Shown: piece by piece, positions 57,664-64,000 of the stretch
Numbering within the stretch: position 1 is the stretch's first letter
Layout: every line of letters begins with the position of its first letter
Origin: a bacterium
GTDB lineage: Bacteria > Bacillota > Bacilli > Lactobacillales > Streptococcaceae
DNA: 64,000 nucleotides
Assembly (NCBI GenBank): GCA_905221455.1
Contig: CAJNDF010000011.1
Coordinates: forward strand, 1-64,000
Direction: 5' to 3'
Translations under genes and position numbers: made by a program
The notes under the pieces: model-generated
Seen by the model: the letters and a program-made list of their open reading frames with translations, nothing else
The model's database searches: none
Told to the model about the DNA's origin: nothing

Positions 57664-58569
57664 TTAGAATAAATCAATTCCAGTCTTATTTAATGAGTGG
57701 CAGTGATAGGTGAAGGCGTTGATAAAATTAGAGTAATATTGCTGATCAATAAATTTTGCGCTTTGAAGATAATTAAATAGATTTTTGGCTAGGGGAATAG
57801 CTTCAGGTTTGTTCCATCTAAATTGATTGTAAACATGTTCAACTTCTAGGAACATGAGGGGAATAGCTAGATAGCCTCGTTCGAAGGTCTGAAGTGATTT
57901 AATTTTTTTAATAATATCATCAGCCTTTTGATAGTATCCCAACTCTGAGAAGTATTTTGCGGAGAAAGTGAGAGCATTTAAAATGCGGATGTAGGTGTCA
58001 GTATTAGCACTTTCTTTGTACATAAGTAGTAATTGTTTGGTCATATGGTCAATGAGTTCCATGGGACAATGATTGACGATGACACGATAAATTTCAAGTT
58101 CGATACTATTAAAGACATCAGATTTCATTAAATGATTGATAATGTTTTGAATTCTGGCAACAGTTTCAGGACTCTTTGATATGGTTGGATAATGTCTTAA
58201 TTTAATAGATTTGAAAATCATATCTGCTTGAAGTGGATTGTCTTTTAGGTAGACATCAAATAATTTTTCGTATTCTTCAATGTAAGTGAGGATATCTTCT
58301 TCATGGACCACATGCTTGCCAAATTCTATAGCAGGTAATTCTAAGCAGTCTCCACCTTTATTTGCATAGGCAAGAACAAAATCATTCCATTCAACTCCGA
58401 TAACGATTAACAGTTTAGCAAAGTTTTCAAGTGAAATTCCTTTATCTCCTTTTTCAAATTGACTTAGGAACTGTGGTGATACGATATCTGAGGCGGCTTC
58501 CTTTAGGCTGAGGCCTCGTGCTTCGCGCAGGTACTTAAATGTAGCTCCAAATGGATATAGGTTTTCCAT
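57664..58569 (-). CDS. Rgg/GadR/MutR-family transcriptional regulator
   Basis: A 301-residue protein with an N-terminal XRE-type HTH (residues ~10-65: EARGLSLKEAASDIVSPQFL and SQFEKGD) and a C-terminal helical-repeat domain typical of Rgg proteins, which bind short peptide pheromones in several streptococcal systems. No clear SHP-type pheromone gene (Met-Lys start, long hydrophobic core) is seen next to it. It is divergent from the choline-binding protein cluster across a region with two similar palindromes. Confidence 0.9.
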   Translation of the reverse strand: MENLYPFGATFKYLREARGLSLKEAASDIVSPQFLSQFEKGDKGISLENFAKLLIVIGVEWNDFVLAYANKGGDCLELPAIEFGKHVVHEEDILTYIEEYEKLFDVYLKDNPLQADMIFKSIKLRHYPTISKSPETVARIQNIINHLMKSDVFNSIELEIYRVIVNHCPMELIDHMTKQLLLMYKESANTDTYIRILNALTFSAKYFSELGYYQKADDIIKKIKSLQTFERGYLAIPLMFLEVEHVYNQFRWNKPEAIPLAKNLFNYLQSAKFIDQQYYSNFINAFTYHCHSLNKTGIDLF

Positions 58570-58598
58570 AAATAGTCTCCTTACATACTTCTAAGACT

Positions 58599-58743
58599 AT
58601 TATACAAAAATTTAGAGAAAAAAATGGAGAAAGAAAACTATAGTTACAAAATAGTAGAATTCTGTGCTATTTTTTGTTTTTATGAACAAGATTGAAACTA
58701 TAGTTTAAATGACGAAAAATTTAAATATCTATTATGGTATGAT
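58599..58743. promoter_or_regulatory. Divergent promoters, each with an AAACTATAGTT palindrome at about -49
   Basis: Leftward (Rgg): TATAAT as the complement of 58599-58604. Rightward: extended -10 TATGAT at 58738-58743 preceded by TGG. Palindrome 1 AAACTATAGTT is at 58635-58645 and palindrome 2 AAACTATAGTTT at 58695-58706; their centres are 60 bp apart. Each lies about 49 bp before the start site of one promoter. Confidence 0.6.
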
Positions 58744-58770
58744 AGGGGAAAGAATAGCTAATAAAGTCGG

Positions 58771-58792
58771 CTTGTTATACTAGTATAACAAG
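58771..58792. promoter_or_regulatory. 22-bp perfect palindrome
   Basis: CTTGTTATAC, TA, GTATAACAAG: a loopless perfect inverted repeat. Each strand carries an extended -10-like TGTTATACT. It may be a dimer operator or paired promoter elements. A GGATTGA/TCAATCC hairpin (58792-58813) adjoins it. Confidence 0.7.
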
Positions 58793-58839
58793 GATTGACT
58801 TATCACTCAATCCTATTCTATCAGTCATTCAAGGAGAAA

Positions 58840-58896
58840 ATGATATGGGAAAAACTTAAATGCTCGATACTAGAAAAAAATTATATTTACTTTTAA
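58840..58896 (+). CDS. Possible 18-residue micro-ORF
   Basis: ATG at 58840 opens an 18-codon frame (MIWEKLKCSILEKNYIYF) after an AAGGAG site whose 3-base spacing is short. A better-spaced ATG at 58845 gives only MGKT and a stop. It may be a leader peptide, a remnant of a deleted gene's start, or untranslated. Confidence 0.25.
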   Translation: MIWEKLKCSILEKNYIYF

Positions 58897-58955
58897 GGTT
58901 ATAAGACAATTATCAAAAATTTTTAGAAAAATAAAAATATATAAGGAGTTTTGTT

Positions 58956-59927
58956 ATGAAAAACAGAAAAATGTTGGCTTCTTCTTTACTAGCTGGTGCT
59001 TTATTATCGGTAGGTCATGTAGCTTCTAAACCGACAGCGGTTCATGCTTTAACAGATATGAGTGTCAAGGATACTCAAAACCCTTTGAAAATTACTTTGA
59101 TACCCACTACTCAGCCGTTTTATTTATCAAGTGTGCTGGTAGATATTCAAAGAAATTCTTCTAATGATAATCCATCTTTGCATTACGATTTAGTTAATGA
59201 AGATACAGGGGCTATTGTAGCTAGTTATAGCTTTAATAGTTTTGGGGATCAAACTAGAAGTCAAGACCATGTTTGGTTACTATATGCTGAAGATGGACGA
59301 TATCATATTGATGTTTATACTAAAAAAGACTTTGGGAAAGGATATTTTGGTCGATCAGAAGTATTTAAAGTATCAAATAACAGATATGTACCTATAAAAA
59401 ATTCAGAGACACCAAAAGTTACTGAAGCTCCAAAACAAACCACTAACTCTAACTCAGGTCAGACTGGCTGGTCAGGTTCTTCTTACTACAAAGCTGGTGT
59501 GAAAGTGGTCAATCAATGGATTTTTGATGTTCAGTACAATTCTTACTTCTACCTAAATGCTTCAGGTAACTTTGTTCAGAATGCTTGGTCTGGAAGTTAC
59601 TACCTCAAGTCAGGTGGCTACATGGCTAAAAGCGAATGGATTTATGACAATAACTATCAATCATACTATTACTTGACAGCAGAGGGTAGCTATGCGCGTA
59701 ATACCTGGGCTGGAAGTTACTACCTCAAATCAGATGGTAAAATGGCTAAGAGTGAGTGGATCTATGATAGTAGCTACCAATCTTACTATTATCTAACATC
59801 AGAAGGCAGCTATGCTCGTAACACATGGGTAGGCGATTACTATCTCAAGTCAAATGGTAAGATGGCAGTCAATGAACGTACCCCAGATGGCTACCAAGTA
59901 GATGGCTCAGGTAAATGGGTGAAATAA
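58956..59927 (+). CDS. Choline-binding surface protein
   Basis: A 323-residue secreted protein: signal peptide about 1-32, an N-terminal domain (about 33-150, with LIPTTQPFYLSSVLVDIQR) that I do not recognise, a Thr/Asn/Ser linker, then CW choline-binding repeats from about 170 to the end (e.g. WAGSYYLKSDGKMAKSEWIY). It attaches non-covalently to choline on teichoic acids. It has a TAAGGAG ribosome-binding site. No terminator is seen before the next gene, so it may be cotranscribed with 59986-62041. Confidence 0.9.
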   Translation: MKNRKMLASSLLAGALLSVGHVASKPTAVHALTDMSVKDTQNPLKITLIPTTQPFYLSSVLVDIQRNSSNDNPSLHYDLVNEDTGAIVASYSFNSFGDQTRSQDHVWLLYAEDGRYHIDVYTKKDFGKGYFGRSEVFKVSNNRYVPIKNSETPKVTEAPKQTTNSNSGQTGWSGSSYYKAGVKVVNQWIFDVQYNSYFYLNASGNFVQNAWSGSYYLKSGGYMAKSEWIYDNNYQSYYYLTAEGSYARNTWAGSYYLKSDGKMAKSEWIYDSSYQSYYYLTSEGSYARNTWVGDYYLKSNGKMAVNERTPDGYQVDGSGKWVK

Positions 59928-59985
59928 GAAAATAAATCTATAGTGTAGATAAAACTTATTTTAAACTGGGAGAAAAGAGAAAATA

Positions 59986-60543
59986 ATGGAAAAACATGAA
60001 AACCAAACGAATGAAGAAGTGACTGTAGAAAAAGTCGAAGAGACTACAGAAAGAATGGAAGAATCAATTAATGAAGTAGTTCAAGAGAAGCCTGATAGAG
60101 TAGAAGCAATCAAAAAAGAGGCATCAGCTTTTGTAGATAAAGCTGGACAACAAATCGAAAATCTAGATGTGAATGGTTTGATTGAAAAGATTAAAAAATT
60201 ATTTGAAACAAAGCCTCTACAATCTGTCGGAATAAGCCTAGCTATCTTTCTTGTTCTGTTCTTTGGAGTTCGTAAATTAACAAGTGATCCCTTAGATGGA
60301 ACTTATGAAATTTTAACAAGACGTGATCATTTAGTCATGGTGATTAAAGGAAATTCTGGGACCGTCATCTCTGAAGATTCAGACGGAGACAAAGAAAAAA
60401 GACTAGTGAAAATTGATAAACAAAAGAAAGAATTGACAATCACAGACGATAAAGGAAGAGATTTAGGAAAAACAAAATATATGTTGAAAGATAAGGAACT
60501 TTATCTTCAAGAGCCAGATCAAACCTTTAACCGAGTAAAATAG
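59986..60543 (+). CDS. Single-pass membrane protein of unknown function
   Basis: A 185-residue protein. Residues 1-~75 are highly acidic and helical, probably cytosolic (EEVTVEKVEETTERMEESIN). One transmembrane helix follows (about 79-96, QSVGISLAIFLVLFFGVRKL) and then a lysine/aspartate-rich ~90-residue beta-type domain probably outside. The C-terminal DGTYEILTRRDHLVMVIKGN resembles small lipoprotein-like domains, but I make no family call. GGAGAAAAG lies upstream of the ATG. Confidence 0.75.
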   Translation: MEKHENQTNEEVTVEKVEETTERMEESINEVVQEKPDRVEAIKKEASAFVDKAGQQIENLDVNGLIEKIKKLFETKPLQSVGISLAIFLVLFFGVRKLTSDPLDGTYEILTRRDHLVMVIKGNSGTVISEDSDGDKEKRLVKIDKQKKELTITDDKGRDLGKTKYMLKDKELYLQEPDQTFNRVK

Positions 60544-60560
60544 ACTACACATTAAAAGCT

Positions 60561-60590
60561 TACCTCAGTACCCTAAAAGTTACTGGGGTA
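60561..60590 (+). other. 10-bp-stem RNA hairpin between two membrane protein genes
   Basis: TACCTCAGTA (60561-60570) pairs with TACTGGGGTA (60581-60590) with one G-U pair and a 10-nt loop. No T-run follows, so it is not a standard terminator. Confidence 0.6.
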
Positions 60591-60616
60591 GGAAATTGTA
60601 TACAGAGAGAATATGA

Positions 60617-61030
60617 ATGAAATTTAAAAAATTAATAACTCTAGCCAGCTTGGTTGGCCTAATTACTTTCTTATTGCCTGTTGTTTCATCAGGTAATCAA
60701 TCACTAGCTCCGGTAAGTGAACATGTTTCAGAATATTTACATGTACCATTATGGTATCTATTTTTGATTTGGTATGGAGCGTTTGTGATTGCTTTCTTAT
60801 TGTCTTTAGTAATTGGAAAAGGAAGAGTTCTTCAAATTATTACATCAATTATAGTTATTCTGGTAAGCTTATTTGGAATTTTTGTTCATTTTTCACTAAC
60901 ACAAGAATTGGTTGGAAGATCGAATTTAGGTTTTGGAGCGATTCTATATTATATCTGTGTTGTAATAAATATTTTTGCAGCAATAATGATTATAAAAGGT
61001 GATAAAGCTACTAGTGAAAAAATGAATTAA
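60617..61030 (+). CDS. Four-helix membrane protein of unknown function
   Basis: A 137-residue protein with four predicted helices (about 5-23, 45-67, 71-92, 104-126) and a short charged tail. No motif is recognised. Its AT-rich sequence and position between two other membrane protein genes suggest a shared complex, which is inference. Confidence 0.75.
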   Translation: MKFKKLITLASLVGLITFLLPVVSSGNQSLAPVSEHVSEYLHVPLWYLFLIWYGAFVIAFLLSLVIGKGRVLQIITSIIVILVSLFGIFVHFSLTQELVGRSNLGFGAILYYICVVINIFAAIMIIKGDKATSEKMN

Positions 61031-61114
61031 ATCATTTCATTTCAGTAGTAGTTGGGATGGATGTGTTACTAGAAATTCTGTGTTATATAGTGATAAGAAA
61101 GGTTTTAGGTTAAA

Positions 61115-62041
61115 ATGAAAAAAATTTTATTTCGCTTTCCATTTTGGTATTATTTAAATCCAATTAATTTTTTAGGTGTAGGTGTATTAGGTTTTATCAC
61201 CTATTACAATACTGTAAGAATATTTTCAGAAATTGCTGAGTTTGAGAAATTTAATGTTGCTCATTCACATAATCAGTTTTTTGTAATATTAGGTATTGTG
61301 TTTCATATTATTTGGGCAATTTTAAATGTTTTATTATATCCGTATGTATTTTCTTATATTTTTAAAGTAGTCTCAAATATTATTCCAAAAGGATTTTTCT
61401 TCAGTTTAATGTTTAAGCAAATAGGTGCGGCCTATAGAGAAGAAATGGATAAAGGGGATATTTATTTACATCATAGAATCTATTATGATTATCGTGGATA
61501 TCCTACATCCATTGAACCAGTATATGATAGAGCAATTGATCGTGCCCTTAACGCATTTAGTAATATGCTTGCTATCCAACTTGGAATTAGAATTGTTTGT
61601 GTGAGTCTTGGGATAGTAGCTTTATTTGCATCATGGTATTTTACCATCTTTTATGGTTGGTTCTTTGCTATTAAATATAATCGTCAACATCCTCCAAAAA
61701 AAAAGAGTCAAAATGAACCAGTAAAAATGCCTTCAATGCAAAAAGTAAATCAAATTCCTGAGGTACAGGGGAGTGAATTGGATTCTGAAAGTACGATATT
61801 AAGTGATAATAGAAGTCAAGAAATTTCTTCGCAAAAAAGAAAAGTGTCTGATTTATTAACTCAAGAACGGGTAGAAAAGGCTGGGAATATTTTGGAAAAA
61901 CTTCTATCAATCTTAATTAAAATTAGTATTGGATTTTTCAAAGTTTTAGGAAAAGTTGTATTATTTACTTTTAAAGTTACGGGGGGAATTGCTAGAGGTA
62001 TAGAGCATTCTGTGGAAGATTCAATCAGAAGAATGTTTTAG
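61115..62041 (+). CDS. Membrane protein of unknown function
   Basis: A 308-residue protein. Hydrophobic segments lie near 17-33, 54-78 and 155-185; between them is a soluble stretch with DIYLHHRIYYDYRGYPTSIE. A polar linker (190-250) leads to a hydrophobic/amphipathic C-terminal segment (about 262-292, LLSILIKISIGFFKVLGKVV) and a charged end. No family recognised. A strong terminator follows at 62100. Confidence 0.75.
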   Translation: MKKILFRFPFWYYLNPINFLGVGVLGFITYYNTVRIFSEIAEFEKFNVAHSHNQFFVILGIVFHIIWAILNVLLYPYVFSYIFKVVSNIIPKGFFFSLMFKQIGAAYREEMDKGDIYLHHRIYYDYRGYPTSIEPVYDRAIDRALNAFSNMLAIQLGIRIVCVSLGIVALFASWYFTIFYGWFFAIKYNRQHPPKKKSQNEPVKMPSMQKVNQIPEVQGSELDSESTILSDNRSQEISSQKRKVSDLLTQERVEKAGNILEKLLSILIKISIGFFKVLGKVVLFTFKVTGGIARGIEHSVEDSIRRMF

Positions 62042-62099
62042 TCAGTGAAACTAAAACTTAAATATTACATAAAATTTTAAAATAGATTAACAAATGATA

Positions 62100-62145
62100 A
62101 AATCTAAATGAAATGATACATATAAGTCATTTTGTTTAGATTTTT
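62100..62145 (+). terminator. Rho-independent terminator
   Basis: Long stem AAATCTAAATGAAATGA (62100-62116) with TCATTTTGTTTAGATTT (62127-62143), then T-run. It separates the membrane protein genes from the AAA+ gene. Confidence 0.9.
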
Positions 62146-62170
62146 CATAGTTTAGAAAGATAATAGAAAA

Positions 62171-64000
62171 ATGACAACATATAAAGTAGGAACAAGTTTT
62201 AGTGCATTGTCTTTTTGGGAAGCTTATTCGAAGGCTAAAGATGGAGACATTCTTGCACTAGAAGAAGGTTATATGCTTGAGCTACCAGCAGGAAGACACT
62301 ACAAGATAGAAAAAAGTATCAATATAGTTGGGAAAATTTCTGCAACCGAAGGTGGAGGAACGCTTTATCAAAATACTATAGCAGCGACTCTGCAAATTAT
62401 GAAAGGCGTTACAGTTCGGTTTGAAAATATTTGGTTTCAAGTAGATGACCATCGCTGTGCTTTAGTGATAAAGGGTGATTCAAGTGTAGTTTTAAATACT
62501 GTATACTTTAATGAACAATTAGAAAATAAAAAATTTTTCATAATGGTTGAAGGTAAGTCAAAATTGTTGATTGAAAATGCAGGAAATCAACTATATAATG
62601 GTTCTCACAGTAGAACAGCAATTAAAGTTAGTAATTCTACCTTAGAGCTAAAGCGTGCAGAGTTAAATATAAAATTGAATGCAGATAAGGGTGCTTCTAT
62701 TCAAATGGAAGATACAGTGATAGAAGCATGGGGTTCAAATGTATTAAATGTAAAAGATTCATCAGTGACTTCCCTAAATACTATCTTAAAAGGAGGAAGC
62801 GCTGAAAAAGCATACCCTGCTGTTTTTTTAAGTCGTTCGACTGCAAAATTTAAAAATACAGAAGTCATTCAACCATTGTATCAAGCGGCTGTTTATCTGA
62901 CAAATAGTTCTAGCCTTGAATCAACTAGAGATTCTTTGACATCTATAAAGGCAAATAGTAGTCGAGTATGTATAGAGCAAACAGTAATAAGGGAATCTCT
63001 TTTGTTAGAATCAAATTCATTTTGTAGAGTTAGTGACTATGTTGATATCAAAGGGGAGAACGAGGAAAAAATTGATATTTATTGTGGAGCTTCTGTCTTA
63101 ATAGCAAATACAATAAAATTAAATCGTAATATTACCCCAAATATTCGACTTTCAGATAGTTCATACCTAATAGCAGATACTATTCTTAAAGAATTTGAAG
63201 ATACGAATGGTATAATATGGGATATTTCAGATGATAGCTGTAAAATTTTGAATGAAGAGAGTACACATTCAGAACTACAAGAGGAAATCAGTGAAACTAT
63301 CGAACGCAATTATGAGGAAGAATTGTATAGCTTGATTGGTTTGAATAATGTAAAAAAAGAAGTTCAAAAATTATTAAGAACAGTAGAATTCAATCAAAAA
63401 AGATTATCAGAAGGTCTTCCAGTCCAAGAACAATCTCTACATTCTGTTTTTACAGGAAATCCTGGTACAGGGAAGACAACAGTAGCAAGATTGTTAGGTA
63501 GAGTTCTATTTGACAGAGGTGTTCTCCCTGGAGATGAATTTAAATTTATTGAGGTTTCAGAGTCGGATCTTATTGCAACTCATATTGGTGAGACGGCAGT
63601 ACAAACGCAAGCAATATTGGAGAAGGCTAAAGGTGGAATCCTCTTTATTGATGAAGCATATACTTTAAATAAAGGAAAATCTTCTCAACATAATTTTGGA
63701 CTAGAGGCTATAAACACGATTCTAAAGTATATGGAAGATTACCGCAATGAAATTATGATTATATTTGCGGGGTACACTAAAGAAATGGAACAGTTTTTTG
63801 AAACAAATCCTGGATTAAAGTCACGTGTACCAAATACATTCTTCTTTGAGGACTATTCTGGTGATGAAATTGTCGAAATGGGATTGAAAAATCTTCAGAA
63901 ATCTGCCTATCAACTTGAAGACGAATCTTATTATGCTATGAGGGTTAAGCAGGCCTATAGTCGCTCGTTAGATCATAGTAATGGACGATGGATTCGTAAT
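62171..64000 (+). CDS. Beta-helix-like domain fused to a CbxX/CfxQ-type AAA+ ATPase, 3' end outside window
   Basis: The frame is open from ATG 62171 to the last base (610 codons, no stop). Residues 1-~370 repeat a Ser/Asn-rich beta pattern (ALVIKGDSSVVLNTVYF; AVYLTNSSSLESTRDSLTSI) like a right-handed parallel beta-helix. Residues ~390-610 form an AAA+ core of the CbxX/CfxQ-SpoVK-EccA group: IGLNNVKKEVQKLL, Walker A GNPGTGKTT (429-437), Walker B LFIDEAY (491-497), sensor AGYT (533-536) and the LKSR arginine (R552). The fold of the N-terminal part is inferred from pattern only. No signal peptide. The ribosome-binding site is weak. Confidence 0.85.
   Translation, partial: MTTYKVGTSFSALSFWEAYSKAKDGDILALEEGYMLELPAGRHYKIEKSINIVGKISATEGGGTLYQNTIAATLQIMKGVTVRFENIWFQVDDHRCALVIKGDSSVVLNTVYFNEQLENKKFFIMVEGKSKLLIENAGNQLYNGSHSRTAIKVSNSTLELKRAELNIKLNADKGASIQMEDTVIEAWGSNVLNVKDSSVTSLNTILKGGSAEKAYPAVFLSRSTAKFKNTEVIQPLYQAAVYLTNSSSLESTRDSLTSIKANSSRVCIEQTVIRESLLLESNSFCRVSDYVDIKGENEEKIDIYCGASVLIANTIKLNRNITPNIRLSDSSYLIADTILKEFEDTNGIIWDISDDSCKILNEESTHSELQEEISETIERNYEEELYSLIGLNNVKKEVQKLLRTVEFNQKRLSEGLPVQEQSLHSVFTGNPGTGKTTVARLLGRVLFDRGVLPGDEFKFIEVSESDLIATHIGETAVQTQAILEKAKGGILFIDEAYTLNKGKSSQHNFGLEAINTILKYMEDYRNEIMIIFAGYTKEMEQFFETNPGLKSRVPNTFFFEDYSGDEIVEMGLKNLQKSAYQLEDESYYAMRVKQAYSRSLDHSNGRWIRN

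Noticed and set aside
58624..58695. 23-codon frame beginning MEKENYSYK as a pheromone gene
   Set aside because: No ribosome-binding site; it overlaps the regulatory palindromes and the Rgg promoter.
63079..63309. Minus-strand 76-codon frame
   Set aside because: Opposite the continuous beta-helix/AAA+ frame; no ribosome-binding site.

Overview
The window is a stretch of a low-GC Gram-positive chromosome that reads as a mitis-group Streptococcus (S. mitis / S. oralis / S. pneumoniae relatives). The grounds are YSIRK/LPXTG surface proteins, two choline-binding proteins with CW repeats, a ZmpB-type M26 zinc metalloprotease beside a YesMN-type two-component system, a BOX element, a L-Lys-type MurE (DDPN motif), an AliB-like peptide-binding lipoprotein, and housekeeping blocks in pneumococcus-like order. 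No rRNA, tRNA, insertion sequence, CRISPR array or prophage was seen.

Layout. 1-5650: the end of one LPXTG protein and a complete 1539-residue YSIRK/LPXTG protein with tandem mucin-binding-like modules; the two genes share a near-identical 3' end. 5660-6840: rpsF-ssbA-rpsR with a structured leader. 6811-7125: terminator-like repeats and a BOX element. 7211-12305: a HAD/cyclophilin fusion, an S1 RNA-binding protein, a tRNA methyltransferase-like gene, a GIY-YIG gene, ppaC and two small genes. 12343-17681: murE and murJ diverge from overlapping promoters, then an aliB-like gene. 17800-20871: a structured leader with a PH-like protein, then two transsulfuration PLP enzymes behind a MET-box. 20964-30697: a SWIM/SNF2 helicase, murC, two GNATs, mltG, greA and an amino acid permease. 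30798-35665: a GNAT, a decayed HAD gene, an XRE/membrane pair, pncB-nadE, a second terminator-like array and another GNAT.

35832-47327: an extracytoplasmic methionine sulfoxide repair module (ccdA, thioredoxin-like lipoprotein, msrAB), a response regulator/histidine kinase pair, a YwlG-like gene and zmpB. 47388-57626: pabBC fusion, an alpha/beta hydrolase, an Excalibur/choline-binding/Ltp-repeat surface protein, glucokinase, thyA, a DUF3042 gene on the minus strand, then a tightly packed miaA-hflX-unknown-rnz-SDR run.

57664-64000 is the accessory end. An Rgg-type regulator is divergent from an unusual regulatory region: two AAACTATAGTT palindromes, each about 49 bp upstream of one of two divergent promoters, and a 22-bp perfect palindrome. 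Downstream lie a second choline-binding protein, three small unrecognised membrane proteins, and the first 610 codons of a protein that appears to join a beta-helix-like domain to a CbxX/CfxQ-type AAA+ ATPase. This cluster is the least explained part of the window and the best candidate for an undescribed system.

Several control features can be read directly: a MET-box about 65 bp before the metC-like gene, two genes (9028 and 47388) whose start codon lies 7 nt after the -10 box and which may be translated from leaderless mRNAs, and overlapping -35 boxes between murE and murJ. All functional calls rest on recognised motifs and gene order; no database search was run.
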